Part shown: positions 40,864 through 50,318 of the stretch, piece by piece
Layout of the letters: each line of letters opens with the position of its first letter
How positions within the stretch are numbered: the first letter of the stretch is position 1
DNA from: Streptomyces chattanoogensis
GTDB taxonomy: Bacteria > Actinomycetota > Actinomycetes > Streptomycetales > Streptomycetaceae
Assembly (NCBI RefSeq): GCF_001294335.1
Contig: NZ_LGKG01000113.1
Span: 1 to 64,000 of the forward strand
Direction of reading: 5' to 3'
Length of the DNA: 64,000 nt
Position numbers and translations under genes: made by a program
The notes under the pieces: generated by a model
Databases searched by the model: none
What the model was told of the DNA's origin: nothing
Seen by the model: only the letters and a program-made list of their open reading frames with translations

Positions 40864-42744
40864 TCAGCCCTGCCCCGGCACCAGCGCCCGCAGGTCCACC
40901 GAGTCGCCGAGCGCCTTCAGCCCCGCATCGCCGGGGTGGAGGTGGTCGCCGCTGTCGTAGGCGGGCAGCAGTCGCTGGGGGCGCTGCGGGTCGCGCAGTA
41001 CGGCATCGAAGTCCAGCGTCGCGTCGAAGACGCCGCCGTGGGCGCGGACGAATGCGTTGACGGACCGGCGGCGGGCCTCGACGTCCGCGGTGCAGTCCTT
41101 GTAGCCCTCACAGGGGGCGACGGTGGCCGCCACGACCCGCAGCCCCCGCTCGTGCGCACGCCGGGCGAGGGCGCGCAGACCGGCGATGACCTCGTCCGCC
41201 GTGGTGCCCCAGCGCACATCGTTGATCCCCTCGAAGACGACGACCGTGCGGGCGGCGGGCTGCGCCAGCACATCCCGCTCCAGGCGGTGCTGGGCGCTGA
41301 CCCCGCCGGTATCGGTGCTGACCCCGTCGCCCTGGTAGCGGTCGGTGACGATGCGGTTCGCGGAGATGCCCTGATTGAGTACGCCGTAGCGGGGGAGGGC
41401 GCTCTGGGCCTGGAAGCGGCGGGCGAGCACGTCGGGCCAGCGGCGGTTGGCGCCGCCGGTCGACTTCACGCCGTCGGTGATCGAATCGCCCAGCGCCACG
41501 ACCGAACCGGGTCCGCCGTCGACATCGACGCCGGTCAGGAACGGCCAGACGGTCAGGGTCTCCGGATAGGCCGCCCCGCCCGTGTCACCGGTGCGGTCCC
41601 CGCTGTCCGTGGCGCTCAGATACGAGACCTGGCCGGCCTCCTGGTGGACCGGCGCCGCCGTCACCGTCCCGGGAAGATGGATGCTGACCAGCAGGCTGGT
41701 GTCGGCCGGGACCCGGAAGCCGACCGGGTCGCTGACGGCTTCGGCGCCCGCCGGTATCCGGGTGCCGCCGTGGCCGCCGTCGAAGGTCACCGGCACGGGC
41801 GCGGCCTCGGCCGCGGCCCCCGCGCCCTGCACCGCCACGCTCGCCGCCCCTATGTCCACCGGCGCCGCCGCGAAGGTGTTCGCCAGCCGTATCCGCGCGC
41901 GCGGCCCGCCCGCACCGGCGTGCACGACCAGCCGCAGCGTACGGTCCGTCCAGGGGCCGACCGCCCGGTAGCCGGCCGTGCTCGCCGACCAACTCCCCGT
42001 TCTCCCGGGCGAGTTGGATTTCACCGCTACCGCGAAGACATGGAGATCGGCCGCCGGACCCGGGTCCCGCGGCAGCACCACCGACGCCACCTCGCGCCCG
42101 GCCCGCAGCGGTACGGACACCGCGTACAGCCGCGCCGGGTCCTGTGCGCTCTGCCCGTCCGGGCCGTTGACGTGCGGCAGCGCCACCGCCTTGGTGCTGA
42201 GCGGGCCCGAACGCCAGTCGGGCGCGGTGAGTTCATAGGCGGACCGGGAGCCGTCGCGGTAGCGGACCGTCCCGGTGCTGGTGGCCGGTGCGCCTTCCGT
42301 TCCCGTCCCGGCGGCCGGTACACCTTCTGTCCCCGTCCCGGCGACAAGGAACGTCAGCGCGCTCCCCTGTCCGTGCAGCGCCACCGTCTGCCCGTCCGCG
42401 ACGACGTTGTCCGCAGCGCCGGGCGCCGTACGGGGCCAGCCGAGCCGGGCGCCGTCGAGGGTGAGCCGGCTGCCCGGCCGCCAGCCGGCGGCCGCCAGGT
42501 CCTGTGCGGAGAGCGAATGGCCCGCGCCGTCGAAGTCCGCGGCGCCCGGTCCGGCGTCGTCGCTGATCGCCTTGTTGTCGAAGAGCCTCGCCAGGGGCGA
42601 CGGCCGCAGCGGGTGCGGTGCTCCCGGAGCCCCCGTGGCCGGCGCCCCGAGGGCGGTGGCGGTGCCGGTTGCGGTGACGGCGGGCAGTGCGGTCGCGGTG
42701 AGCAGGAGTGCCAGGGCGGTGCCCCATCGTCGTACGCGCATCAT
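40864..42744 (-). CDS. Secreted SGNH/GDSL hydrolase with N-terminal accessory domain
   Basis: A 626-residue secreted esterase. It has a signal peptide (MMRVRRWGTALALLLTATAL), an N-terminal region of about 380 residues with beta-sandwich character, then an SGNH domain: VVALGDSITDGVKSTGG (block I Ser), the GISANRIV Gly block, VVVFEGINDVRWG (block III Asn) and SGDHLHPGDAG (Asp/His). ATG 42744 has GAGGGAAGG upstream. Part of the N-terminal half carries short GTGTEG repeats. Such two-part SGNH proteins act on polysaccharide esters or lipids outside the cell. Confidence 0.87.
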   Translation of the reverse strand: MMRVRRWGTALALLLTATALPAVTATGTATALGAPATGAPGAPHPLRPSPLARLFDNKAISDDAGPGAADFDGAGHSLSAQDLAAAGWRPGSRLTLDGARLGWPRTAPGAADNVVADGQTVALHGQGSALTFLVAGTGTEGVPAAGTGTEGAPATSTGTVRYRDGSRSAYELTAPDWRSGPLSTKAVALPHVNGPDGQSAQDPARLYAVSVPLRAGREVASVVLPRDPGPAADLHVFAVAVKSNSPGRTGSWSASTAGYRAVGPWTDRTLRLVVHAGAGGPRARIRLANTFAAAPVDIGAASVAVQGAGAAAEAAPVPVTFDGGHGGTRIPAGAEAVSDPVGFRVPADTSLLVSIHLPGTVTAAPVHQEAGQVSYLSATDSGDRTGDTGGAAYPETLTVWPFLTGVDVDGGPGSVVALGDSITDGVKSTGGANRRWPDVLARRFQAQSALPRYGVLNQGISANRIVTDRYQGDGVSTDTGGVSAQHRLERDVLAQPAARTVVVFEGINDVRWGTTADEVIAGLRALARRAHERGLRVVAATVAPCEGYKDCTADVEARRRSVNAFVRAHGGVFDATLDFDAVLRDPQRPQRLLPAYDSGDHLHPGDAGLKALGDSVDLRALVPGQG

Positions 42745-42962
42745 GGCCTTCCCTCTCGTGGATCCGGGCGAGGTCAACGGGCAGGTGCTGAGCTGCGATC
42801 CGGCCGTTCCCGTGAGGGGTGGGGGGCTCCGGCGGACCGGGATATCCGATCCGAGCGCCATGACCGTAGGAAGGCGGGCGGGGGGCGTCAAGGTGACGAT
42901 CGGGGATTTGTCGCGCCGCGCGCCTGTGGCCCCGGCCCTGGTGCGGGTGGGACCCTCACACC

Positions 42963-43403
42963 ATGAACACGTCTTTTCTGGACAAGTGGCGCAAGCGGTC
43001 GCGCCCCGGCCGTTCGGTGCCCCTCGCGGAGTCGGTGAGCGCCGACCCCGACAGCGTCATCGAGCTGTTGTCCGAATGCGAGCTGCTGCGGGCGCAGGCC
43101 GCTGTCGAAGGGGTGGAACTGGACGACTCCGTAGCGTCGTTGGAGGCGCTGGACCAGCTGCAGCCGGTGTGGCGGGACGACCCGGAGGTGGTGGCCTGGC
43201 TCGGCAATGACGCCGGGCTCTATCTGGGCACGGTCCTGGTGCGCACGGTGCCCGGCGCCGTCTGGCATGTGTGGCCGGACGGGCAGCCGGTGGTGAGGCT
43301 GACCTCGGGCCGGGAGATCGATGTGGTGGAGGCCGGGCACCAGTGGGCCGACGTCGGTGCGCCCGAGCTGTCCCAGGTCTATGCGGAGGGCGCGGAGAGC
43401 TGA
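42963..43403 (+). CDS. DUF6278-like hypothetical protein
   Basis: A 146-residue cytoplasmic protein: MNTSFLDKWRKRSRPGRSVP, then helices (LLSECELLRAQAAVEGVELD), WLGNDAGLYLGTVLVRTVPG and a C-terminal ELSQVYAE. This set of blocks is what streptomycete proteins annotated DUF6278 show, as remembered rather than searched. No function is known. It sits alone before the glutamate operon. Confidence 0.6.
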   Translation: MNTSFLDKWRKRSRPGRSVPLAESVSADPDSVIELLSECELLRAQAAVEGVELDDSVASLEALDQLQPVWRDDPEVVAWLGNDAGLYLGTVLVRTVPGAVWHVWPDGQPVVRLTSGREIDVVEAGHQWADVGAPELSQVYAEGAES

Positions 43404-43576
43404 CCGGGCGTCAGCGGCGGCCGCCGTCGCCGGGTTCCTCCGTTGCCGGGTTCCCCCGTCGCCGTGGTTTCGGCACCCCCGTCCCTGCCTCCGTGCGTGT
43501 CCGGGAAGGATCGCCCCTTTTGTCCCGGTAGTTTGCGGGCACTCCGCTGTACGGATGAGAGTGGGCAGGTCTGCAT

Positions 43577-44320
43577 ATGGCCGGTGATGCGCTGATTGAA
43601 ATGCGCGGGGTCAACAAGTACTACGGGAAACTGCACGTCCTCCAGGACATCGACCTCACCGTCGGCCGCGGAGAGGTGGTCGTGGTCATCGGCCCCTCCG
43701 GGTCCGGGAAGTCCACCCTGTGCCGGGCCATCAACCGCCTGGAGACCATCGAGTCGGGCACCATCGAGCTGGACGGCAGCCCGCTGCCCGAAGAGGGCAA
43801 GGCGCTCGCCCGGCTGCGGGCCGAGGTCGGCATGGTGTTCCAGTCCTTCAACCTCTTCGCCCACAAGACCGTGCTGGCCAACATCATGCTGGCGCCGATG
43901 AAGGTCCGTAAGAAGAAGAAAGAGGAGGCGGCGCAGCGGGCCCGCGAACTCCTCGACCGGGTCGGGCTCGGCTCCCAGGCCGACAAATACCCGGCCCAGC
44001 TCTCCGGCGGCCAGCAGCAGCGCGTCGCCATCGCCCGCGCCCTTGCCATGGACCCCAAGGCACTGCTCTTCGACGAGCCGACCTCCGCCCTGGACCCGGA
44101 GATGATCAACGAGGTGCTGGAGGTCATGCGCCAGCTCGCCCGGGAGGGCATGACGATGGTCGTGGTCACCCATGAGATGGGCTTCGCCCGCTCCGCCGCC
44201 AACCGCGTCGTGTTCATGGCGGACGGCCGCATCGTCGAGGACCGCACCCCCGAGGACTTCTTCACCGCTCCGCGGAGCGAGCGTGCGAAGGACTTCCTCT
44301 CCAAGATCCTCAAGCACTGA
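43577..44320 (+). CDS. gluA: Glutamate-type amino acid ABC transporter ATPase
   Basis: A 247-residue polar amino acid ABC ATPase: Walker [21 protein letters not shown], the Q-loop [20 protein letters not shown] typical of the GluA/GlnQ group, signature [16 protein letters not shown], Walker [15 protein letters not shown] and switch His [10 protein letters not shown]. It leads a four-gene set in the gluABCD order (ATPase, binding protein, two permeases). Glutamate is the likely substrate by homology and order. ATG 43577 has only a weak ribosome site. Confidence 0.9.
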   Translation: MAGDALIEMRGVNKYYGKLHVLQDIDLTVGRGEVVVVIGPSGSGKSTLCRAINRLETIESGTIELDGSPLPEEGKALARLRAEVGMVFQSFNLFAHKTVLANIMLAPMKVRKKKKEEAAQRARELLDRVGLGSQADKYPAQLSGGQQQRVAIARALAMDPKALLFDEPTSALDPEMINEVLEVMRQLAREGMTMVVVTHEMGFARSAANRVVFMADGRIVEDRTPEDFFTAPRSERAKDFLSKILKH

Positions 44321-44334
44321 ACGGGGGCGCCGCG

Positions 44335-45264
44335 ATGCCGTACATTCCCCTCACGCCCCTGCGCCGCACCTTGGCCGCCCTCGTCCTGACCGCGCTCGCC
44401 CTGGCCGCCGCCGGCTGCGGCCGGGAGGGCAGCCCGCCGGTCAAGGGCCCCGCGGGCAGCGAACTGCCCGCCTACGTCGTCGCCCGGAACTTCACCCTGC
44501 CCGCCTCCCCGACCTGGGAACGGGCCAAGCGCCGCGGCCACCTCGTCGTCGGCGTCAAGGAGGACCAGCCCTACCTCGGCGAGAAGGACCCGGCGTCCGG
44601 ACGCTACTCCGGCTTCGACATCGAGATCGCCCGGATGATGTCCGCCGCCCTCGGCTTCCCGCCGAGCACCATCGAGTTCAAGACGATCGCTTCCGCCAAC
44701 CGCGAGACGGCCCTGCAGAACGGCCAGATCGACTACTACGTCGGCACCTACACCATCAACGACAAGCGCAAGAAGCTGGTGGGCTTCGCCGGGCCGTACT
44801 ACATGGCCGGTCAGTCGCTGCTCGTCCGGACCGACGAGAACGACATCCACGGACCGCAGGACCTGGCCGGCAAACGCGTCTGCTCGGCGGCCGGCTCGAC
44901 CCCGGCGCAGCGCATCGAGGCCGAATACCCCAGGGCCGACCTGGTCACCTACGACACCTACTCGGTGTGCGTCGACAATCTGCTGACCTATCAGGTCGAC
45001 GCGGTGACCACCGACGACGCGATCCTGCTGGGCTATGCGGCCAAGGTGCCGGACGAGCTGAAGGTGGTCGGCAAGCCGTTCTCCGAGGAGCCGTACGGGA
45101 TCGGCGTACCGCGCGGCGACAACGCGCTCCGCTTCGCGCTCGACGAAGCGCTCGCCGTCGACGAGAAGAACGGCGACTGGCGCAAGGCGTACGACGCCAC
45201 GCTCGGCCTGTCCGGAGCGCCCGTACCGAAGCCGCCCCCGATCGACCGCTACCCGGCGAGCTAG
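44335..45264 (+). CDS. gluB: Glutamate-binding lipoprotein
   Basis: A 309-residue family 3 solute-binding protein with a lipobox (LALAAAGC, about residue 28). The mature part has LVVGVKEDQPYLGEKDPASG, the ligand-binding FDIEIARMMSAALGF, QIDYYVGTYTINDKRKKLVG, and a Cys pair (RVCSAAG, YSVCVD) seen in actinobacterial GluB proteins. It is 14 bp downstream of gluA and 17 bp upstream of gluC. Confidence 0.88.
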   Translation: MPYIPLTPLRRTLAALVLTALALAAAGCGREGSPPVKGPAGSELPAYVVARNFTLPASPTWERAKRRGHLVVGVKEDQPYLGEKDPASGRYSGFDIEIARMMSAALGFPPSTIEFKTIASANRETALQNGQIDYYVGTYTINDKRKKLVGFAGPYYMAGQSLLVRTDENDIHGPQDLAGKRVCSAAGSTPAQRIEAEYPRADLVTYDTYSVCVDNLLTYQVDAVTTDDAILLGYAAKVPDELKVVGKPFSEEPYGIGVPRGDNALRFALDEALAVDEKNGDWRKAYDATLGLSGAPVPKPPPIDRYPAS

Positions 45265-45281
45265 GACCCTAGGACCCGCCC

Positions 45282-45926
45282 ATGAACGTTCTCCTCGACA
45301 ACCTTTCCCTCTACGGGGACGGGCTGCTGGGCACCATCGAACTCACCGTGTTCGCCTCGCTCCTGGCCCTTGTGCTGGGCTTCGTCATGGCGGCCTTCCG
45401 CGTCGCACCGGTCGGTTCGCTGCGGGCCGTCGGCACGGTGTGGGTGACGGTGCTGCGGAACACGCCGCTGACCCTGCTGTTCTTCGCCGTCGTCCTGGGC
45501 CTGCCGCGCTTCGGCCTGGTCCTGCCGTTCAAGCTGTTCGCCATCCTCGCGCTGGGCTGCTACACCTCCGCCTTCATCTGCGAAGCGGTGCGCTCCGGCA
45601 TCAACACCGTGCCCGTCGGCCAGGGGGAAGCGGCCCGCAGCCTGGGCATGACCTTCCCCCAGACCCTCGGCGACATCGTCCTCCCGCAGGCCTTCCGCTC
45701 GGTCATCCCGCCCATCGGCTCCACGCTCATCGCGCTCGCCAAGAACTCCGCGATCGCCGGCGCGTTCAGCGTCACCGAACTCCTCGGCGTCTACAAACCC
45801 CTCAACGAGCTGGGCTACAGCATCATCTGGACCTTCGTCTGGATCGCCGTCGGCTATCTGATCGTGACCCTGTCCATCAGCGCGATCTTCAACCTGCTGG
45901 AGAAGCACCTCGGAGTCGCACGATGA
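45282..45926 (+). CDS. gluC: Glutamate ABC transporter permease 1
   Basis: A 214-residue HisM/GlnP-type permease with about 5 membrane helices. The EAA-type loop is GEAARSLGMTFPQTLGDIVL; the helix-2 pattern VTVLRNTPLTLLFF is characteristic of polar amino acid permeases. Its TGA overlaps the ATG of gluD, so the two are translated together. Confidence 0.9.
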   Translation: MNVLLDNLSLYGDGLLGTIELTVFASLLALVLGFVMAAFRVAPVGSLRAVGTVWVTVLRNTPLTLLFFAVVLGLPRFGLVLPFKLFAILALGCYTSAFICEAVRSGINTVPVGQGEAARSLGMTFPQTLGDIVLPQAFRSVIPPIGSTLIALAKNSAIAGAFSVTELLGVYKPLNELGYSIIWTFVWIAVGYLIVTLSISAIFNLLEKHLGVAR

Positions 45927-46795
45927 CCACGACCACCGCCCTCTACGACATTCCGGGCCCGCGCACCAGACAGCGCCACCGCCTCTACGGGATGGCCTCG
46001 ATCCTCGTCATCGTGGCCCTGATCGCCTGGATCGTCTACCTGCTCTTCTCCACCGGCCAGTTCACCGCTGCCAAATGGACCCCCTTCACCTACAAGGGAA
46101 TTCAGGAACTCCTGCTCACCGGCCTCGGTAACACCCTGCGGGCCTTCGGTTTCGCCGCGGTGTTCTCGCTGGCGTTCGGCGCGGTGCTGGCGACCGGGCG
46201 GCTCTCCGCACACCGCCTCATCCGCTGGGTGAGCACGCTGGTGGTGGAGTTCTTCCGCGCGATGCCCGTGCTGGTCATGATCTTCTTCATCTATGTGGCG
46301 CTCAAGGCCGAGCCGCTGACCGCCCTGGTCGCCGGACTGACCCTCTACAACGGGTCGGTGCTCGCCGAGGTCTTCCGCAGCGGCGTCAAGTCCGTCGAGA
46401 GCGGTCAGGGGGAGGCCGCCTATGCGCTCGGTATGCGCAAGACCCAGGTCATGATGCATGTACTGGTCCCGCAGGCGGTCCGCGCCATGCTCCCGGCGAT
46501 CATCAGCCAGCTGGTCGTCGCCCTGAAGGACACCTCGCTCGGCTATCTCATCACCTACGAGGAGTTCCTCCACGCCGGCAAGCTCATCGCCTCCAACCTG
46601 GACTACGGTCTGCCGTTCATCCCGGTCGTCATGATCATCTCGCCGATCTACATCGGGATGTGCATGCTGCTGTCCTGGCTGGCCAACTGGGTGGCCCGGC
46701 GTCAGCGCCGCAACCCGAAGGTCGAGACGGCGGAGGTGGCACCGCCGGAGCCCGGGACACTGCTGACGGGGGCGCATCGGCCGCCGCCGACGTAA
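45923..46795 (+). CDS. gluD: Glutamate ABC transporter permease 2
   Basis: A 290-residue permease of the same family as gluC, with a longer hydrophilic N-terminus. FFRAMPVLVMIFFIY is the family helix, and GEAAYALGMRKTQVMMHVLV is the EAA loop that docks on the ATPase. It forms the membrane heterodimer with GluC. The tail (residues 265-290) is Pro/Glu-rich. No terminator hairpin is obvious before the convergent gene. Confidence 0.9.
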   Translation: MTTTTALYDIPGPRTRQRHRLYGMASILVIVALIAWIVYLLFSTGQFTAAKWTPFTYKGIQELLLTGLGNTLRAFGFAAVFSLAFGAVLATGRLSAHRLIRWVSTLVVEFFRAMPVLVMIFFIYVALKAEPLTALVAGLTLYNGSVLAEVFRSGVKSVESGQGEAAYALGMRKTQVMMHVLVPQAVRAMLPAIISQLVVALKDTSLGYLITYEEFLHAGKLIASNLDYGLPFIPVVMIISPIYIGMCMLLSWLANWVARRQRRNPKVETAEVAPPEPGTLLTGAHRPPPT

Positions 46796-46832
46796 CCGGC
46801 GGGCGCAGTCGGCCGGCGTGAGCATCCGGCGC

Positions 46833-47309
46833 TCAGCGGACGTTGCGCGCCATCCACGGGCTGAGCGCGCCCCGGAAGACCAGCTCCTTGTACGTCTCAT
46901 CACCGGGCAGGGGAACCACCAGCCACTGCCCCGGCGGGAAGAAGCGCGCCTTGACGTGCGCGAGCCCGCCGTACACGGACCGCAGAAACGCCGGCACCGC
47001 ATCCCGCGGGACATCGGCGAACTCCACCCCGTCCACGGTGATCTTCGCATCGTCCTCCGGGAAGACCTGGACGGTGACGGCCGGGGAGCCGCCCAGTTCC
47101 ACGAACGCCTCGTGCGGCAGCGAGCCGTCCGCGTCCAGGACGGTGAAGGCCCCGGCCGAGGTGCGACGGGAGGTCTGGTCCGCACCGATGTCGTCGGAGA
47201 CGGTCACCTCCAGGCGGTACTCGTCGGCGATCTCCCGGATCGCGGTGACGGCCGCCTCGGTGGTGGGGAGGCGGGGAGGGCGAGCGGGCTGCGACGGTCG
47301 GTGTCCCAT
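46833..47309 (-). CDS. Hypothetical protein
   Basis: A 158-residue protein of mixed alpha/beta character with a Pro-rich N-terminus. Segments such as AVTAIREIADEYRLEVTVSD, FPEDDAKITVDGVEFADVPR and FFPPGQWLVVPLPGDETYKE look like a folded cytoplasmic domain. No family is recognised. Start ATG 47309, or ATG 47321 four codons upstream. It is convergent with the glutamate operon. Confidence 0.6.
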   Translation of the reverse strand: MGHRPSQPARPPRLPTTEAAVTAIREIADEYRLEVTVSDDIGADQTSRRTSAGAFTVLDADGSLPHEAFVELGGSPAVTVQVFPEDDAKITVDGVEFADVPRDAVPAFLRSVYGGLAHVKARFFPPGQWLVVPLPGDETYKELVFRGALSPWMARNVR

Positions 47310-47357
47310 GACCACGATCATGCATGATGCGCGCCGGCCCATGCCCTCCCGGGGCGC

Positions 47358-47813
47358 TCACACCGCCCAGACCCCCTCCCGCATCAGCTCCCGGCCCGCC
47401 AGCTCGTTCTCCTCGCGCCAGGCCAGGACCCGCTGCGGCCGGAACGAGAGAAAGACCCAGGCGGGGTGGCCCCGTGGATCCCAGCCCAGCTTCTCGGCGA
47501 ATGCCTGGCCCGCCGCGTCCGGCAGGCCGTCGGACCCGATGACCTCGGCCGTGCAGTCCAGGAGCACCACATCCCGGGTGGGGCCCAGGGCGATCCGGCA
47601 TACGCCGTTGTCCCGGAGGTTGCGGGCGGTGGGGTTGGCCGACTTGGTGGCCATCAGCAGCCGCTCCCCGTGCCAGACGAAGGACAGCGGTACGAGACAG
47701 GGCGCGCCGTCCGCGGACGCCGAGGACACCCACGCGTCCTCGTCCGTCTCCAGTCGCCGCAGGGCGTCCCGCTTCCGCTGCCCGGCCTCGCGTGCCGGTG
47801 GAAAAGTAGCCAC
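47358..47813 (-). CDS. Pyridoxamine 5'-phosphate oxidase-like (split-barrel) protein
   Basis: A 151-residue split-barrel flavin/F420-binding-type protein. ALRRLETDEDAWVSSASADG, PLSFVWHGERLLMATKSANP, and the C-terminal FLSFRPQRVLAWREENELAG match the PPOX-class/F420-binding family of Actinobacteria. It lacks a full PdxH C-terminus, so vitamin B6 synthesis is unlikely; a small F420- or heme-linked reductase is more probable. Start ATG 47813. Confidence 0.8.
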   Translation of the reverse strand: MATFPPAREAGQRKRDALRRLETDEDAWVSSASADGAPCLVPLSFVWHGERLLMATKSANPTARNLRDNGVCRIALGPTRDVVLLDCTAEVIGSDGLPDAAGQAFAEKLGWDPRGHPAWVFLSFRPQRVLAWREENELAGRELMREGVWAV

Positions 47814-47900
47814 GGCGGGAGGCTACTGATCATGCGCTCCCGCCACCTCGGGCCCGGGGCGTACGCCTGGGGGCGTAGGACGTGGGACGTCGTACGACCG

Positions 47901-49583
47901 TCAGTCGCGCACCGGCACCGACACATACGACGGATCGTCCGCCGGGGAGGAGAACGTCAGCCGGGCGCCCAGCGGGTTGTGCTCGATGTACAGCGGGTCG
48001 ACGGTGTCCACGACCACCGCGAGGCGGTGACCGGCCGGAACGTCGTAGGCGGTGGAGAAGAGGTCCAGGTCCACGCCGAAGGGCTTGCCGGGGGTCTTGC
48101 CGTGGAAGGTGAACGGGGCGTGGGTGACCAGTTTGCCGAGGCCGAGCGGGCCGACGTCGTAGAGGTAGGCAATGGCGGTGCCGCTCTCGGCGGTGCTGGT
48201 CACGGTGGTGTGCAGCCGGGTGGTCCCGCGCACCCGTTGCCCGGCCTCGTAGCGCTCGGACTGCCAGACAGCGGCCAGCGGGCGCGGCAGCAGCGGGATC
48301 GACGCCATCGGCGGCAGCCGGAAGAACTGGTCCAGCATGCTGGAGAGGAAGATCAGCCCGCCGTCCGCACCGGAGTCCAGGTTGGTGTGGATCTGCCGGC
48401 TGCCGCCCAGCTCGATCCTCCGGTGCGCGGACGGGACGTCCTTCCAGCTCTGGTAGCCCTCGTAGGCGCCGGTGGAGCGGGACTTGAGCAGTACCGGCGA
48501 CTCCCGGTCGATGCCGTTGTCCGCGCCCTTCAGATAGTGGTCGAACCACCGCTTGGTGTTCGTCCAGGTGTCGTTGGGCAGCCCGAAGAGCCCGGTGGCC
48601 TCGGCCGTCGCATGGTCGCCGGGCCGGAACTCCAGCCGCTTCGGGCCCTTCAGCTTCTCGTAGAAGGCGGCGTACTGGTTGGGCGGGAACAGCGAATCGC
48701 CCCAGGCATTGCCGAGCATGATCGCCGCGCCATTGGCATTGATCTTGTCGAGATAGGTCGCGGGGGAGCGCTTCTTCCCCCACGCGATCATCTCCTTCTC
48801 CTTGGCCAGGTTGGACGTCATGAAGTTCTTGAGGATCTCCTGGAGTTCGGGGCTGGGGCGTCCGGTCAGTGCGCCCGCGCCGCCGAGCATCGCCGCGGCC
48901 TGGACATGCTGGGTACGGCCGCTGTAGATGGAGTTGATCAGGTCGCCCCAGCCGCTGAGCGCCGCAACCGCCTTGATCCGCTTGTCGAACGCGGACGCCA
49001 GCAGACTGATTCCGGCCCCGTACGAGACCCCGCCCATGCCGACCTTGTGCGGATCGGCGGGCGTGTGGGCCAGCGCCCAGTCGATGACCTTCGACGCGTC
49101 GGCGATGTCCTGCGGCCCGGCGGTCTCGATCTGGCCGCCCGACTGCCAGAAGCCGCGTGAGTTGTATCCGACGACCACATAGCCGGCATCGGCCAGTTTG
49201 CTGGCCTGCGCCATGTATTCGACCTGGGGCATGCCCCAGCTCGTGGGCAGCACGATCACCGGGTACCGCCGGGTCCCGTCGGCACCGGCCGGGGTGAAGA
49301 CATTCGCCTTGAGAGTGATACCGCCGTCGCCCTTGATGTCGACGAACTTCACCGGGGGCGCGGGGGACGCGGCCGCCGAATCCGCCGTCGTGGCCTGGGC
49401 GGTGGCCGGGGAACCGGTGAGCGCGGTGGTGGCGAGCACCGCCGCGGAGACGGTGCCGATCGCGGCGCGCAAGGTCGTGCGCGAGGGCGTCTTCTTCACC
49501 GGCATCGTCATCGCGGACGCCGTCTTCGCCGACGTCTTGTTCTCCAGCGCCTTCTGCTCCGGCGTCATCTTCTCGGGCGTCAT
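47901..49583 (-). CDS. Secreted CocE/NonD-type (S15-like) serine hydrolase
   Basis: A 560-residue secreted alpha/beta hydrolase. It has a long Lys/Thr-rich start and a signal segment (about 38-62, AAIGTVSAAVLATTALTGSP). The catalytic core has VGMGGVSYGAGISLLASAF (Ser nucleophile, G-x-S-x-G), GNAWGDSLFPPNQ (Asp) and PGDHATAEA (His). The C-terminal jelly-roll domain (from about 400) matches X-Pro dipeptidyl-peptidase C-terminal regions. It could be an esterase or a peptidase. Several GGTAAC-type repeats lie upstream. Confidence 0.85.
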   Translation of the reverse strand: MTPEKMTPEQKALENKTSAKTASAMTMPVKKTPSRTTLRAAIGTVSAAVLATTALTGSPATAQATTADSAAASPAPPVKFVDIKGDGGITLKANVFTPAGADGTRRYPVIVLPTSWGMPQVEYMAQASKLADAGYVVVGYNSRGFWQSGGQIETAGPQDIADASKVIDWALAHTPADPHKVGMGGVSYGAGISLLASAFDKRIKAVAALSGWGDLINSIYSGRTQHVQAAAMLGGAGALTGRPSPELQEILKNFMTSNLAKEKEMIAWGKKRSPATYLDKINANGAAIMLGNAWGDSLFPPNQYAAFYEKLKGPKRLEFRPGDHATAEATGLFGLPNDTWTNTKRWFDHYLKGADNGIDRESPVLLKSRSTGAYEGYQSWKDVPSAHRRIELGGSRQIHTNLDSGADGGLIFLSSMLDQFFRLPPMASIPLLPRPLAAVWQSERYEAGQRVRGTTRLHTTVTSTAESGTAIAYLYDVGPLGLGKLVTHAPFTFHGKTPGKPFGVDLDLFSTAYDVPAGHRLAVVVDTVDPLYIEHNPLGARLTFSSPADDPSYVSVPVRD

Positions 49584-49826
49584 CGTCTCTGCTCCAGGTC
49601 TCGATGCGAGCCACGCGCACGCTGTCCGCAGACAGGTGGGGCGTACGGGGCTCGAGTTGACTGGAGAGTAAGGTCGATGACTTACCGCTGGTAACCCGTC
49701 GGTAGGTTACGGATGGGTAACGTCGATGTGTCACGTCTGACTGCCTGTTGCCACGTTTGCCCGCCGTGCTCGTCCGCCGCGTCATGTCCACTTGACGTCA
49801 GGGCTGCATGACAGGAGCCTGGGGGC

Positions 49827-50162
49827 ATGCTGACTCCCGAAAGCCTCGAGGGGCACTTCACCCTGCTGACCGCCACGGCGCGCTATGACGCGCTCCGGCT
49901 GCGGGACTCCCTCGCCCCGGACCCCGATGTCCAACCGCTCTCCCGGGACGAGGTGTTGGAGATGCTGGCCCTCGGCGAGGTGATCGCACGCAAGGCGGCG
50001 TACGGACGGCAGCTCTCGGTGCGCTCCGCACGCGCCGCGGGTGCCTCCTGGTCGCAGGTCGGCGCGGCACTGGGGATGAGCAAGCAGGCCGCCTGGGAGG
50101 CGCACAGCCGCTGGCTCGAGCAGAACGCCGGACGCGCGGGTGGGAGTGAGGGAGGGGAGTGA
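49827..50162 (+). CDS. Small helix-turn-helix protein
   Basis: A 111-residue protein. A helical N-terminus (ESLEGHFTLLTATARYDALR) is followed at about residues 60-100 by a sigma-region-4-like HTH: SVRSARAAGASWSQVGAALG, then MSKQAAWEAHSRWLE. It has no other domain, so it is probably a small DNA-binding regulator. It is divergent from the CocE-like hydrolase, so it may control it. Start ATG 49827. Confidence 0.65.
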   Translation: MLTPESLEGHFTLLTATARYDALRLRDSLAPDPDVQPLSRDEVLEMLALGEVIARKAAYGRQLSVRSARAAGASWSQVGAALGMSKQAAWEAHSRWLEQNAGRAGGSEGGE

Positions 50163-50318
50163 CGGGAGAGGGGGCCCCGTGGGACGGATGGGGTGAGCGG
50201 GGCGGGCGTCGACGGCGCCGCCGTGCACTTCCTGCCCATCCGCTCGCCCGAACCCGGTGCCTGCCACTGCTGATCACTCACCGCCGGCCCTGCAGGCATT
50301 CCGGGAGGTGCCCATGCG

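Noticed and set aside
40849..42966. Open frame of 705 codons on the plus strand
   Set aside because: Antisense to the SGNH hydrolase, whose motifs and signal peptide are clear on the minus strand.
47466..49160. Open frame of 564 codons on the plus strand
   Set aside because: Antisense to the CocE-like hydrolase; composition is that of a shadow frame.
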